Assembly: GCA_016946835.1 (NCBI GenBank) | Contig: JACVTC010000139.1 | Location: forward strand, 277,501 to 341,500 | DNA length: 64,000 nucleotides | Direction of reading: 5' to 3' | Source of the DNA: Neocallimastix lanati (nom. inval.) | Taxonomy: Eukaryota > Neocallimastigomycota > Neocallimastigomycetes > Neocallimastigales > Neocallimastigaceae | In this document: positions 24,054-36,365 of the stretch, in pieces | Position numbering within the stretch: position 1 is the stretch's first letter | Layout of the letters: each line of letters begins with the position of its first letter | The notes under the pieces: model-generated | The model's database searches: none | What the model saw: the letters and a program-made list of their open reading frames with translations, nothing else | What the model was told of the DNA's origin: nothing | Position numbers and translations under genes: made by a program

Positions 24054-26312
24054 TTAATTTTTTCTGGTCTTTTTCTTTTTTCTCTTTTTATCATCTTCCT
24101 TCCAATCACTGTCATCATCATCATCTTCTGTACTGTCTTCATTATAAATTACCTTTCTTTTATTATTTTTTTTATTCTTTTTGGATGGACGGTTTCTATC
24201 ATTGGTTTTAGAAGGTTTAGCTCCCAATTTCCTTAAATATTTTCCTATGCGCCATTTTTTAATTCTGATAGCATAATCTATTGGGGTTTCACCTTCACCA
24301 TTTACAACTGTTTTGAAATTTGCTCCATGATCAATTAAGTAAACCGTATTAAGGTAAGTACTATTTCTAATCGAATAGAATAATGCTGTTTCATTATCAA
24401 CCACTTGATTAATATCAACTCCATTTCTTATTAAAAATTTAATCACGACCTTTGCGTTAGCATCTAGAGCACGAAGTAATATTGTCTGATGGTTGATGCA
24501 TTGATTTAAGTCTACACCACAATGAACTAAATATTTTAAAGAATATATATTATTTACATCAAGGGCATACATCAACGGTGTTTTACCATCAATAACTCGT
24601 TCAAAATTTACTCCATGTTTCATTAAGGATTCTACTATTCCTTTTTTATAATTACTGATGGCTAACTTGATGACTGTTGGTTCATCATACTTCACATCGA
24701 GATTAAGTATTAACTTCACCATTTTTTCACTTTTCATCTTAATTGCATAATATAAAGGCTTTTCATAAATAATTCCATTTTTTTCTTTTACTTTTACATC
24801 ATATTTATTTTGTATATAATCATCATTAACGTTGACCTTATGATCTATTAAACACTTACCAATATCCTTGTTATCATTATAGATAGCACAGACTAAAGGA
24901 GTAATAAATTTATTATTTTTATTCATTAAATGATTTGAATCAATACCGAATTTATTAACATCTGCCCCTTTACTTATTAAATATTTGGTAATTTCTAAAT
25001 TTTGCTTTAAAATTGCCACGATTAATGGAGTGACTTGAATACAATTATACTCATTCGTTCCTAAAATACATTTTCCGTAATAAAGTAGATTTCTTCCATT
25101 AACATTATATAAATCACCATTTATGTCAGCCCCTTTATTTATAAAATATTTTGAAATTTCTGTTTTTCCATAGGCTATAGAATAAAAGAGCATATATCCT
25201 ATGTTTTTTATTTTCTCCTTTTCGGAACTAAAGGAAACAAATGAACTCTTAAAAACAAATTCATTAATATTTAAAAAATTGCTACTTAGCAATAATTTTA
25301 ATAAGTCTACTGATAAATGTACTTTATTATAGTCAATTTCAGCTCCTTCATTAATTAAATATACCATCATATCATAATTAAAATCTAGGGAAGCAATATC
25401 TAATAAACTTTCTTCATTTTCATTTCTGGAATTAATATCAAAATATTGAGGTACGATCATTTTTATTATCTCATATTTACCAGCTGAATATAAATCTTCA
25501 ATAATATTCATAGCATTGTAAGAAATATCATTTATATATTTACATAATAAGTTAATTTGAGTAAATTTTTTTCTATTAAACATTGAATAATACAAATAAT
25601 TTCTATTTACTTCTTTATTTTGTATGAACCAATGACTATTTATTTGACTTTTTGGAGCTTTTTGGTTTAATATTTTTTTTATTTCTTTATTTGATAAAGG
25701 TATCTGTCTATTATTTATTAAAAGAAAATTAATTATAGTATATTCATTGTATATACAATAAAAATCATGTTCTAAAAATGCTTTTATAAAAGGAGTATAT
25801 GCTTCATTGCCTACTAATTCACCAATTAATATGGAGTCTTCGACAATGGTAAAACCATGTTTTAAAAAAATTTTAAATATTTTTAGGTTAGGTTTTCCAA
25901 TATTTGCGAAGAATTCAGAAATAATATCAGAATTTTTTGGTCGAAAATTAACATCGGCCCCATTTTTTAGTAATAATTTAATAATAGAAAGATTGTTTCT
26001 TTCAAGAGAAGAATGTAAAGGAGTTTCATATTTAAATATATTTTCTTCTATATATTCCTCAATATAATAATTTAATACCTTATAATCATTAGTAATATCT
26101 TTATAACATTGAATAATGTATTCTATAAAATTATATGAAGCATTATGTTTAATGGCAAAAATAAGAATATCAAAGCTTTTATCACTATTATTAACGTCTA
26201 AAATTAAATTATTATTTTCATTTAAAATGTATTGAAATTCTGATAATTTATTATTAAGAATTGCATCTTTCATTAATTTTTTATTATATTCAATATTATG
26301 TTTATCTTCCAT
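24054..26312 (-). CDS. Large ankyrin-repeat protein
   Basis: A single exon of 752 residues, ATG at 26312. Ankyrin units are spread along most of the chain; clear ones include YETPLHSSLERNNLSIIKLL (from residue 95) with KNGADVN, then TPLIVAILKQNLEITKYL with SKGADVN, and in the last third GKTPLMYALDVNNIYSLKYL, ETALFYSIRN and TPIDYAIRIKKWRIGKYL. The C-terminus is highly charged: Lys/Arg stretches, an acidic EDDDDDSDW patch and a final KKRKKKKTRKN, a possible nuclear signal or nucleic-acid contact. Large ankyrin families are common in anaerobic fungi; such proteins act as protein-binding scaffolds. Partner and role are unknown. No signal peptide or membrane segment. Confidence 0.88.
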   Translation of the reverse strand: MEDKHNIEYNKKLMKDAILNNKLSEFQYILNENNNLILDVNNSDKSFDILIFAIKHNASYNFIEYIIQCYKDITNDYKVLNYYIEEYIEENIFKYETPLHSSLERNNLSIIKLLLKNGADVNFRPKNSDIISEFFANIGKPNLKIFKIFLKHGFTIVEDSILIGELVGNEAYTPFIKAFLEHDFYCIYNEYTIINFLLINNRQIPLSNKEIKKILNQKAPKSQINSHWFIQNKEVNRNYLYYSMFNRKKFTQINLLCKYINDISYNAMNIIEDLYSAGKYEIIKMIVPQYFDINSRNENEESLLDIASLDFNYDMMVYLINEGAEIDYNKVHLSVDLLKLLLSSNFLNINEFVFKSSFVSFSSEKEKIKNIGYMLFYSIAYGKTEISKYFINKGADINGDLYNVNGRNLLYYGKCILGTNEYNCIQVTPLIVAILKQNLEITKYLISKGADVNKFGIDSNHLMNKNNKFITPLVCAIYNDNKDIGKCLIDHKVNVNDDYIQNKYDVKVKEKNGIIYEKPLYYAIKMKSEKMVKLILNLDVKYDEPTVIKLAISNYKKGIVESLMKHGVNFERVIDGKTPLMYALDVNNIYSLKYLVHCGVDLNQCINHQTILLRALDANAKVVIKFLIRNGVDINQVVDNETALFYSIRNSTYLNTVYLIDHGANFKTVVNGEGETPIDYAIRIKKWRIGKYLRKLGAKPSKTNDRNRPSKKNKKNNKRKVIYNEDSTEDDDDDSDWKEDDKKRKKKKTRKN

Positions 26313-26359
26313 ATTTTAGGATTACTTTTTTTTTTTTTTTATTTTTGTAAAGAAAAAAA

Positions 26360-26394
<35 letters not shown>

Positions 26395-27166
26395 CACTTT
26401 ATAAATTAATTATATTAATTATGACCATTTATTTGTCCTCTATTTAAAATTTTTATAAAAGATAAAATTTAAAACTATATTTATTATGACCATGATTTTT
26501 GTCTAAGTAATCATGATGATATTATTAATAATAGAAAGTAAATAATAATAATAATAATAATAACCAATAATGACTTTAAAAAATTGGTATCTTTTATCTA
26601 TTAAAACCAAAATACTTAAAAAGTTGGGAAAAAAATAAAATAATAGAAAATTGAAATTGATAACATCCTAGTCATCTACAAAATTATACTAAAAAAATTT
26701 TAATATATACATTGAAAAAATAATATAATAAAATATATAATATATAAAATTAATAAATAAAAAATAATTTAAATAGTATTAAAATATTATAATATTTGTT
26801 TTTTATTCTTTATTGTTATTATAATATAGAATTTTTAGAAATTAATTATAAATAGTATTATTTTTTATTTAAATTAATATATATATATATATATATTTGA
26901 TCTTTAATTCATTAGCAATTCAAAAAGATAATAAATCTATTAATAAATGAAATTGGAATTAATGGTTTTATTCTTAATTGTTATTATAATATAGAATTTT
27001 TAGAAATTAATTATAAATAGTATTATTTTTTATTTAAATTAATGTATATATTTGATGTATAATTCATTGGTAATTCAAAAAGATAATAAATCTATCAATA
27101 AATAAAAATGGGATTAGTATTAAGTTTTTATTTAATTCAAAAATTTTCAATAAAATTATAAAATAT

Positions 27167-27218
<52 letters not shown>

Positions 27219-27268
27219 TATAGTATTTGTTATAAAATTAATATTACTTGTAGTTATTTTGATCATTA
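26313..27268. other. AT-rich between ankyrin gene and CBM18 deacetylase
   Basis: A-run at 26359-26391, a (TAA)n tract at 27172-27213 and a direct repeat (separate entry). No gene seen. Confidence 0.6.
26814..27110. repeat. Direct repeat, two copies of about 135 bp
   Basis: TTATTATAATATAGAATTTT...AGTATTATTTTTTATTTAAA...TTCAAAAAGATAATAAATCT occurs at 26814-26955 and again from 26979, differing mainly in a (TA)n length. Confidence 0.8.
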
Positions 27269-29092
27269 TTAATTTTGATAGGCATCAAGGCCAAGGCAAA
27301 CATCCATAGTCACTGGAGTGTAACCTTGAGATAACATATAATCAATTTCTGCTTCTGCTAATTTAAGTAATGACTCTTCAGAAATATCTTGATAGAAACA
27401 ATGATTTAAGGACAAAATTGGCTTTCCAATATACTTTTTAAATACTCCGAGGGCATAATCAACGTTACCAGTCTTATCCCAGTCTAAGGTATCCACATTC
27501 CATATACAGGCAGCAGTATAGCCAAGACTATCTAAAACACTAGCAATTTCTTCATTATCCTGACCAGCTCCAAAAGGTGGACGCATAAATGCTGGTTTCT
27601 TACCAATGATATCGTATAGAGCATCTTCTAATTTAGTCATTTCAGAAACAATACCTTCTCTATCAAGTTCTTCAAGGTCGGCATGACTCCAGGTATGAGA
27701 ACCAATAACATGTCCATCACTATACATTCTTCTAACAATTTTTTTGCCTTCACTTGAAGTAATATCCATAACATTATCACCATTAAGGAAGAAGGTTGCT
27801 TTAACACCTTTTTTCTTAAGTAAATCAAGTAACTTTAAATCGTATTTGTATGGTCCATCATCATAAGTAAGAGCCCAATGATTCTTATTCTTACATTCAT
27901 AATAGTACTTCAATTTAGAGTTTGAAACATATTCACCACAACGACCAAATTCAGATTGACAACCTCTTTCAACTTGACAGTGATCATCAGAAGTACCACA
28001 ATAACCATATTTAGAACAACATAAATTTGATGGACAAACACCATAATCACTGCCACATCTACCATCAGTAGAAATTGGAAGTGATCCAGTATCAGTCGAA
28101 GTTGATTCGTCAGTGGTTTTACATATACCAAATTCAGATTTACAACCTCTATCTATTTTACAGTGATCATCAGAAGTACCACAGTATCCATACTTTGAAC
28201 AACATAAATTTGATGGACAAACACCATAATCACTGCCACATCTACCATCAGTAGAAATTGGAAGTGATCCAGTATCAGTCGAAGTTGATTCATTAGTGGT
28301 TTTACATATACCAAATTCAGATTTACAACCTTTATCTACTTTACAGTGATCATCAGAAGTACCACAATATCCATACTTTGAACAACATAAATCTGATGGA
28401 CAAACACCATAATTACTGCCACATTTACCATTAGTAGAAGTTGGAAGTGATTTATTTTCAGTAGATGTTGGTGGAGTGACCGTAGTAGTAACTGTAGTTG
28501 GAATGGTAGTTGAATTGGCAGTAGTAATTGTAGTTGGAACGGTAGTTGAATCAGTAGTAGTAACCGTAGTTGGAACTGTAGTTGAAGCAATGGTTGAAGC
28601 AGTGGTTGAAACTGTTGATGAAACTGTAGTTAATGTATTATTTAATTCAGAAGTTGATTCACTAGTACCTTCACATATACCAAATTCAGATTTACAACCT
28701 CTATCAACTTTACAGTGATCATTAGAAGTACCACAGTAACCATATTTTGAACAGCACTTACCTGATGGACATACCCCATAAGCTTTACCGCATTTACCAT
28801 TAGCAGATGTTGGAAGACTTCCTATTGTTGTAATTGTAGTTATTGTTGTAGTTGTTTTTTTAGTAGATGATTTTTTAGAAGACTTTGTATTAGAAGTTTT
28901 TTTGGTTGAATTAGAACCATGACAGGTACCAAATTCACTTTGACATCCAGAACCACAATAAGAATCAGAAGTACCACAATAACCATATTTGGAACAACAT
29001 TTACCTTTCTCACAAGAACCGTAACCTGGACCACATTTAGCAGCAGCTATTGTAGCTAAAATAGCAATTAAAATTCCTTTAATTAATTTCAT
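27269..29092 (-). CDS. Secreted CE4 chitin deacetylase with five CBM18 chitin-binding modules
   Basis: An intronless ORF of 607 residues. Signal peptide 1-18. Five CBM18 (hevein-like) modules at about 20-58, 101-140, 224-263, 285-324 and 346-385, each with the CCSKYGYCGTS core and an FG.C end. Thr/Ser-rich linkers follow modules 1 and 2. The CE4 domain (407-600) has ALTYDDGP, SHTWSH metal His pair, RPPFGAG, IWNVDTLDW and LSLNHCF. No GPI-type tail, so it is probably released into the wall or medium and held on chitin by the CBM18 array. Modules 3-5 lie in 61-residue units; 4 and 5 are nearly identical in DNA, a recent internal duplication. The lack of introns separates it from the two deacetylases at 14.9 and 19.3 kb. 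Confidence 0.93.
   Translation of the reverse strand: MKLIKGILIAILATIAAAKCGPGYGSCEKGKCCSKYGYCGTSDSYCGSGCQSEFGTCHGSNSTKKTSNTKSSKKSSTKKTTTTITTITTIGSLPTSANGKCGKAYGVCPSGKCCSKYGYCGTSNDHCKVDRGCKSEFGICEGTSESTSELNNTLTTVSSTVSTTASTIASTTVPTTVTTTDSTTVPTTITTANSTTIPTTVTTTVTPPTSTENKSLPTSTNGKCGSNYGVCPSDLCCSKYGYCGTSDDHCKVDKGCKSEFGICKTTNESTSTDTGSLPISTDGRCGSDYGVCPSNLCCSKYGYCGTSDDHCKIDRGCKSEFGICKTTDESTSTDTGSLPISTDGRCGSDYGVCPSNLCCSKYGYCGTSDDHCQVERGCQSEFGRCGEYVSNSKLKYYYECKNKNHWALTYDDGPYKYDLKLLDLLKKKGVKATFFLNGDNVMDITSSEGKKIVRRMYSDGHVIGSHTWSHADLEELDREGIVSEMTKLEDALYDIIGKKPAFMRPPFGAGQDNEEIASVLDSLGYTAACIWNVDTLDWDKTGNVDYALGVFKKYIGKPILSLNHCFYQDISEESLLKLAEAEIDYMLSQGYTPVTMDVCLGLDAYQN
28021..28400 (-). repeat. 183-bp in-frame coding repeats (CBM18 units 3-5)
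   Basis: Module plus linker repeats with a 183-nt period. The copies around 28021-28203 and 28204-28386 differ by only a few bases. Confidence 0.85.
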
Positions 29093-30586
29093 TTTATTTT
29101 ATTAATTATCTGTTTAATTTTAAAAATAAAGTACTTTAAAAAGATTTGTATTTATTGAAATATATGATTTAAATAGAAAAATATAATTCTTTTTTCCTTT
29201 GAAATAATAATTTCATTATATTTAATTTTTAAATATCAAATTTTAATTTTTCTTAGTAATTTTTATACTACAATTTTATTAATACATTTAATATATTATA
29301 TATAATTTTTTTAACAACAAATATTTAAGTTAAAGTAAAAATGAATGTAAATTATAATAAAGAATATATTAAATATTAATTTATCTTTAAAATAATAACC
29401 TTTTTTTATTATAAATTTTTCTTTATTTTTTTTATTAAAAAATACAATTTACTATGTAGTTTTAAAAAATAAATTTATAAAAAAAAAAAAGAAAAAAGAA
29501 AAAAAGAATAACAAAAAAAATAAATTATTGTTCTTTGTTATTTTATTTATATATAAAAAAAACAACTTTTTTTTTTTTTATTATGAATATCACTAAATTT
29601 TAAGACAGAAAAAACATAATTTTAATAAAATTAAAATGTATATGAATATATCAATTTTTAAAAAGTTATTTTTAGTATATAAACATTATCTATACAATCT
29701 AGTGCATAATTGAATAACTTGAATTGTACAACTTATTTCAATAGTAAATAAAGTTAATTAATATTTAAATGGAATTAGTTAATAATTATTTTGTTTATTA
29801 TAAAATTTTATTATATATACAAAAGTTCAAAAGAAAAAAAAAAAAAAAATTACTTAAAACAGAAAATAACTAACGTTTTATTTTTTTATTATTTTTTTTT
29901 CATCGAAACAAAACAAGAAAAAAATAAAAAAAAAAAAAAAATCAATTGTATTATACATATATTATTTTATATATTAAAGTATAATTATCTATTAATATAT
30001 TTCTTAAATAGAATAATAAAGTTTTTTTATATTATTAAACTTTATGTATTAAATCTAACTCTTTATCATAAAATATATTAATAAAGTTGACATAATTATA
30101 AATCATAAATTCATGATTCGTATTAATTTTAGTATATTATTATTTTTTATTGATTTTATTTAATATTATTATTATTAATATTATTATTATTAATATTTAT
30201 TTTACTTATTATTATTATTATTATCTATATTATTATTTATTTTATCTATATTATTATTTATTTTATCTATATTATTATTTATTTCATTTATATTTATAAT
30301 TATATTATTATTATTTTATGTTTTATTACAAATTTCATTCATTCATTCATTTATTTATTAATTTTTTATTTATTTCAATTTAATTCTAACAAATAATTGT
30401 ACTACTTTATTTGATTAAATAATATATATATATTATATATTATATCTAAAATATATATTATAAAAAGTTTAAAGTAATATAAATAAATCCATTATATATT
30501 GAATTAAATATGATATTTATTGATAGGAAAGAGATAAAATTTTGATAATTACTATAACGACTGAGATGTAAAATTTTAATAAGTTA

Positions 30587-30623
<37 letters not shown>

Positions 30624-30638
30624 GTAATATAAATATAA

Positions 30639-30718
<80 letters not shown>

Positions 30719-30944
30719 GAAAAGAGAACTGAAAATATTTAAAATTTTTATTTTTGTAGCTAAAATTATAATACAATAATGGTAATAATTAATAATAAAT
30801 TTACATTTATTGTTTTATTTCAGAATTTAATTATCGTTTATTAAATTTAATAATTATTAATCTTTATTTTTTTAAGCTAGTTTTTTTTTTATTATTATTC
30901 TTTTAAAAAAATTTCCTTTTATTATTATTATTATTATTATTATT
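29093..30944. other. AT-rich upstream region of CBM18 deacetylase
   Basis: Many homopolymers and ATT arrays; open frames here are only low-complexity Lys/Ile/Leu. A TATA-like leader precedes 29092. No gene seen. Confidence 0.6.
30588..30714. repeat. (TAA)n microsatellite
   Basis: About 42 units with one interruption at 30625-30640. Confidence 0.9.
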
Positions 30945-31090
30945 AATGAAGTTTTTGTTGTCTTCACTTTTTTTGAATTAGTATTTCTGGAATCATAACA
31001 AATACCAAAGTCAGCTTGACACCTAGTACCTCAATAAGTATCGTAATAACCATACTTTGAAGAACATTCACCATTTTCACATGAAATATA
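30945..31090 (-). pseudogene. Decayed CBM18 chitin-binding module
   Basis: Minus strand reads SCENGECSSKYGYYDTY, stop, GTRCQADFGICYDS, then a Lys/Thr tail (SKKVKTTKT). The CBM18 core is recognisable, but two of the disulfide Cys are changed (CC to CS, YC to YY) and a stop interrupts it. It resembles module 1 plus linker of the deacetylase at 27-29 kb (module, then SKK/TTKT linker), so it is probably the remains of a tandem copy of that gene's 5' end. Confidence 0.75.
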
Positions 31091-31318
31091 AAATACTAAA
31101 AATATTAAAAATATAATTATTTACATATAAATGATAAAAAAAAAATAATCATACTATAAACCATCTTTATTATATTAATATATATAATATAAACTAATAT
31201 TTATTTTATTTAATAAAAAAAAAAAAAGAAGGATTTAATATTTATATATATTGTAAATGGACTTATTAAAGTATATTTTTTTTAATATTAAATTTTATTT
31301 TTTTTATTATTTTTATTA

Positions 31319-31366
<48 letters not shown>

Positions 31367-33641
31367 GAAAAAAAAAAAAATTATATGTAATAATATAGAA
31401 AAACAATAATCATAATTATAATAATAAATAAAATTTAGATAAACTTTATTAAAATTATTTAAAAAAAAAAATTAAACTTAAGAAATTTTTATTAAGAAAT
31501 TCTTTAATTAATTTTATTAAAAATCTGAATAGTTTATTATGTCTTCTACATTTTATTGAGTAGCTAATACATTTAGTTTATGCAATATATAATGTTGTAT
31601 ACCTCAATATAATTTAATATAGTTTAAATTTTAAATTTAGAGAATTTCCTTCCTTAATAGAATGTATAAATGTATATGAATAGAATATATATCTATAAAT
31701 TCATTTCTATTTAAATTTTAAATTAAAATCTTGTACCTATTTATATTAATACATACAATTTTATACTATAAAATGCATAAATACATTACATATGATCAAT
31801 AAACATGTTTTTATGAAATAAAATTATAAAAAAAAATTTTTTTAAATGGGTATTATTTAATATAAAAAATAATATTAATATATATTGACCATGTATTTTT
31901 ACCAGAATAAAATTAATTCTTTTCTCCTCTTTTAAAATTTTTATTATGTATATTTTAAATATCATTTATTTTAATTGTATGTTCAATTTATTTACACAAA
32001 AAGTAAAATTTATTAAGAATTATTTTTCATAATAGAAATATTTATAAGTTAATATTAGAAAAATTAAGATTAAAAAAAAATTTTTTTTTTATTATTGAAA
32101 TGCTTTTTTTTTTTTTCTCTTATATAATCAGCATTAGTTTTTTAGAAAAAAAAATTATTAGGAGAATAACAACAACAATAATAATAATAATAATAAAAAT
32201 GATTAACACTATAAACATTACTATATTTTAATTTTTAAAGCATAAGAATTATTTTTAAATGAATATTATGATTATTATAATCTTGTATAGCTATTAATTT
32301 TAACTATAATATTTTTTAATATTATAAAATCTATTTGTTATATCAAAAATTTACAATAAAAAACAAAACCAAAAAAAAAAAATTTTTATACCACCCTTTC
32401 TGAGAAAAGTAATATTTTATACTTGATTTGATAAGATCATTAGTATAAATGTTCAAAAATAATAAACTGTTATAATTAATATAACATTTTTTCTTTAATA
32501 ATATTTATATTTAAATATCATTTAAAAAGTAAATTTTCATAATAATAAAATGGAATATAAAAATATATATTGATTAATATATCTTTTATATGTATTAAGT
32601 GGATATGTAATATTTTTATGTAAAATACCATAATAATAAAATAAACCAATTACTAAACAAAATAATAATAATAATAAAAAAAAAAAACATATATATATGT
32701 ATATATAATTACTCTTTTGTTTAATTTTATATTTGTATATTTTTGTTTTTTATAATTATTTAAATATAATAAAATTTTTGGAAAATTAAAAGAGGATTAA
32801 TTACAATTGTATTTCAAAAATCAAATTAAATATTTTATTCACTTATTTCGCAATTTATCTTCTTTATTAATTATTATAATAATCAATTTAATATATTTTT
32901 AACAATTAACATATATTATAGAGTTATTATAAATTTAGATTTTCCATATTTATTTTGTAATATTTTTTATTAATATTTTTATTAATAAAATTTATTATAG
33001 AAATTTAAATAAAATTTGAATTAAAGATTGATGAATTTCTTATTTTTTGTGAATATGAATATAAATATATTTAAATATATTTAAATAAATACTTCAAAAA
33101 TTGATATTCAGAAATACTTTCAAATTATTAAATTATTATATCATTTTACTTTTTATATATAAAAAATAATAATAATAATTTATAAATAAAATTTTCTTTT
33201 TCATTAAAAAAATAATTCTTTTTATGAATATAAAAATTTAAATATATATATTAATTAATTTAAAAAATATATAATTATTATTATTTGTTTTATTATAATT
33301 TATTTTATTTTATTTTATTTTTTCTTTTATATTCTTTTTTATCTAAAAATTTTTTTAATATATGAAATAAAATTTATATTTATTTATAATTATTTTTAAA
33401 ATCATTTTTTAAAAATAATTTTATCCAATCATATTTGTAATCGAGTTTTTTTTTTTTTTTTTTTTTTTAAATATGAAAAATTAAAATTTAAAAAAAAAAA
33501 AAAAAATTAATTACATTTGTAATAAATAAATATTTTATTTTTGTTTTTATTTATTTTATTTATATTTTTAGAAAAAATTTTTTTTGAATTTCTTTAATTA
33601 TTTTTAAATAACTAAAATTAAAACAATATAAAAATATAAAA
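31091..33641. other. AT-rich intergenic, promoter side of the TTC4-like gene
   Basis: ATT tract at 31321-31367; A/T runs; (TA)n. No coding signal seen in 2.5 kb. Confidence 0.6.
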
Positions 33642-34331
33642 ATGGAAGATGAAGCTTTTGGACCAGATAAGCCATACAATTTCAATGAAGGCATAAAGAG
33701 TGATCCAGCTGGTTTCTTAAAAGAAATGGATAGTATTCCTTTATTTATGAATTCTCTTGACCCAGAAGAAAATATTGAAGAAAATCCATCTCTCGCTGCC
33801 TTACAAGCATTAAAATACGATGGTACTCCAGAAGGTATTAAATCAATAAAATATAAATATAATAAATAAATAAATAATAAATATTTTTTTTAAAAAAAAG
33901 AAAAGTTAAAAATTTAATTAGTAAAATTAATATAGATATATTGAAAAATTATTATTCAAAAATTTATTAAAAAATTTTATATAATATTTTTTTTTGTTTT
34001 ACCAATAATAAAAGAAAATGCCAGAGATTTCAAAGATGAAGGTAATGAATGTTTCCAAGCAGGAAAACACAAATACAAGGATGCTCTTCAATTTTATACG
34101 GATGGAATTGAACAAAAATGTAAAGATAATGAATTAAACTCAATTTTACATTCTAACAGAGCTGCGGTAAACTTAGAATTTGGTAATTTTGGTAAAGTTT
34201 TAAGAGATTGCGCCAAGGCTATTGAATATAATCCAAAGAATATTAAAGCTTATTACAGATCTGGTAAAGCTTGTTACATTTTAGAAAAGATTCCAGAAGC
34301 TCTTGATTGTTGTGACAGAGCCTTAGCTGTA

Positions 34332-34389
<58 letters not shown>

Positions 34390-35313
34390 TTAGCATTAGA
34401 ATGTAAATTTGTATTTATTTTCCTTATTATTTTCGTATTAAAATTTGAATATATATATTTATAATAAACATAATTCTAATAATGTAATTAATATTATAAA
34501 AATTATAAAGCTTGATCCAAAAAATAAAAGTGTTAAAGAATTAAAGGCAAAAATATTAAGAAGAAAACATGAATTAGATGAAAAGGAAAAAAGAAGATTA
34601 CAAAAGATTGCCGAAGAAGAAAAAGAAAAACAACTGTTAACTCAAACTATTAAGGTTAGTAATTATATCAAAATATATTAATTATTTGTTCTTTATTTAA
34701 GTAAATTAAATTATATATATTGACATTCCAAATTAACAAATAATAAATATATATATTTATTTTATTTTTAATTTTATAATTCAATAATAATAAAACCTAT
34801 GACTACTTTTTTATTTCAATAATAATATTAATGATGGTAATACAAAAATAAAAACAGGATAGAAAAATTAATATTGTTTCAAATAACGAATTTTTAAAGA
34901 AATACCCAGTTCAAAAGGAAAATGCTGTTCGTTTAGATAAAGAAACTAAAGAATTATTATGGCCTGTATTTTTCTTATACCCAGAATATAAAGAATCTGA
35001 TTTTATTTCAGGTTTCAATGAAAATAATACTTTTGAAGAACATTTAGAAGTTATGTTTGGTGATCCAAATAATCCAGCTCCATGGGATAAGGATCATGTC
35101 TATACTCCAGACAACTTAAATGTTTACTTTGAAACTTACTCAAAACATGGTGAAAAAACTAAATTATTAAAGGTTCCAAATAAAATGAAGCTTAGAACTG
35201 TTTTATCTAATTCTAAATACACACTAATTGATATGATTCCAGCCTTTATTATTTTACCAAAGAACTCAAAATTCTCAGATGAGTTTATTGATAATTTCTT
35301 ACATAAAGAATAA
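33642..35313 (+). CDS. TTC4: TTC4/CNS1-type TPR co-chaperone of Hsp90
   Basis: Exons 33642-33834, 34015-34328, 34511-34654 and 34858-35313; all joins keep frame; 368 residues. The N-terminal segment carries SIPLFMNSLDPEEN, as in the family. TPR units follow from about residue 66: FKDEGNECFQAGKHKYKDAL, SILHSNRAAVNLEFGNFGKV, AYYRSGKACYILEKIPEALD. A charged coiled helix comes next, then the CNS1/TTC4 C-terminal domain with LLWPVFFLYPEYKESDFI, FEEHLEVMFGDPNNPAPWD and YTPDNLNVYFET. Proteins of this family bind the Hsp90/Hsp70 C-terminal EEVD through the TPR clamp and are essential in yeast. Cytosolic; no signal peptide. Intron 2 opens with GTAAG and more than 50 T. Confidence 0.93.
34334..34387 (+). 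repeat. 54-nt T run inside intron 2 of the TTC4-like gene
   Basis: Starts at the sixth base of the intron, directly after the donor GTAAG. Confidence 0.9.
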
Positions 35314-36365
35314 GTAAAAAATAAATTAGATAAAACAGCAAAAAAAAAAAAGAAAAATAATTATAATAAAATAAAATAAAAAAAAAGTAGAAAACAAAAT
35401 TAAAAAAGATAATATAGAAAAAAAATAATAAAATAATAATACAATTATTAAAAATAATTATTTAAAAATACAAATAATAAGAAAAATGTATTTATTAAAT
35501 ATATAAAAATTATATTAGAATATATAATTTTTTTTTTACAGTAAATAGGTCATACAATTTAATTAACTATCATATTTATATATAAAATAGTAATATTAAA
35601 AAAAGAAAATTAATAATTAAAAGCGAAATAATAATTTTAATTTTCATTTTTTTTTTTCTTATTTTAATCTTTAGTTTTTATTAGCATAATTAAATAATTA
35701 AATAAATAAATTATTCTTAAAAATTTTATAATTTAAATAAATATTTTTTAAAGTATGTAAAAATAAAAAAATAAAAAAAAAAAAAAAAATTAAGAAAAAA
35801 TATAAAAATATTGAAGATTTATTATTATAATTATATTAATTTCAAATTCTCAGAATAAGATTATATTTTTTAAATATTGATAAAACAATTTCATATTTAA
35901 AAATGAAAATTTTAAAAATTTATTCCATTTTATCACGTGACATACAACTGGTCATCATTATAATTATTTATTCATTTTCTATAAATATAAATAGGAATAT
36001 TAATACTAGTAGTATCGTTACTAATAATGTAGTGAATAGATCAATTGGTGAAAATCGCGTAAATATTAGTAATTTTCTGAATGAGTGTAGTGTAAACATA
36101 TATGTGACGTGGTATCGATTATATGATTTCACTTCTTGGTGGAAGGAAATTAGACAAATAATATTTATTCTTATTAATTCTGTGTGTTTTTATTTTTTAT
36201 AAAAAAAAAATTTATGTAATTAATAAATGAATAAATAAATAAAGTTTAAAGTTTGCAATAATTGCGGCTTTAAAAAAAAAATTATGATATTCTATTAATT
36301 TCTTTTAATATTTTAATTTTTATATAAAAAAAATAATTAAAAACCAATAATTAAATAAAAAAGAA
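35314..36365. other. AT-rich intergenic
   Basis: Poly(A)-rich 3' flank of the TTC4-like gene. An open frame at 35903-36202 (99 codons, +) has an ATG but no recognisable motif; it may be spurious or a small unknown gene. Confidence 0.5.

Noticed and set aside
28336-29034. Other-frame ORFs in the CBM18 deacetylase
   Set aside because: Produced by the repetitive CBM18/Thr coding; no independent signal.
29791-30081. 96-codon Lys/Ile/Tyr-rich ORF
   Set aside because: Composition equals random AT-rich sequence with A runs.
30576-30776. Poly-Leu/Tyr open frame
   Set aside because: Microsatellite translation.
35903-36202. 99-codon ORF upstream of the reductase
   Set aside because: AT-rich, no motif; kept only as a note in the intergenic entry.
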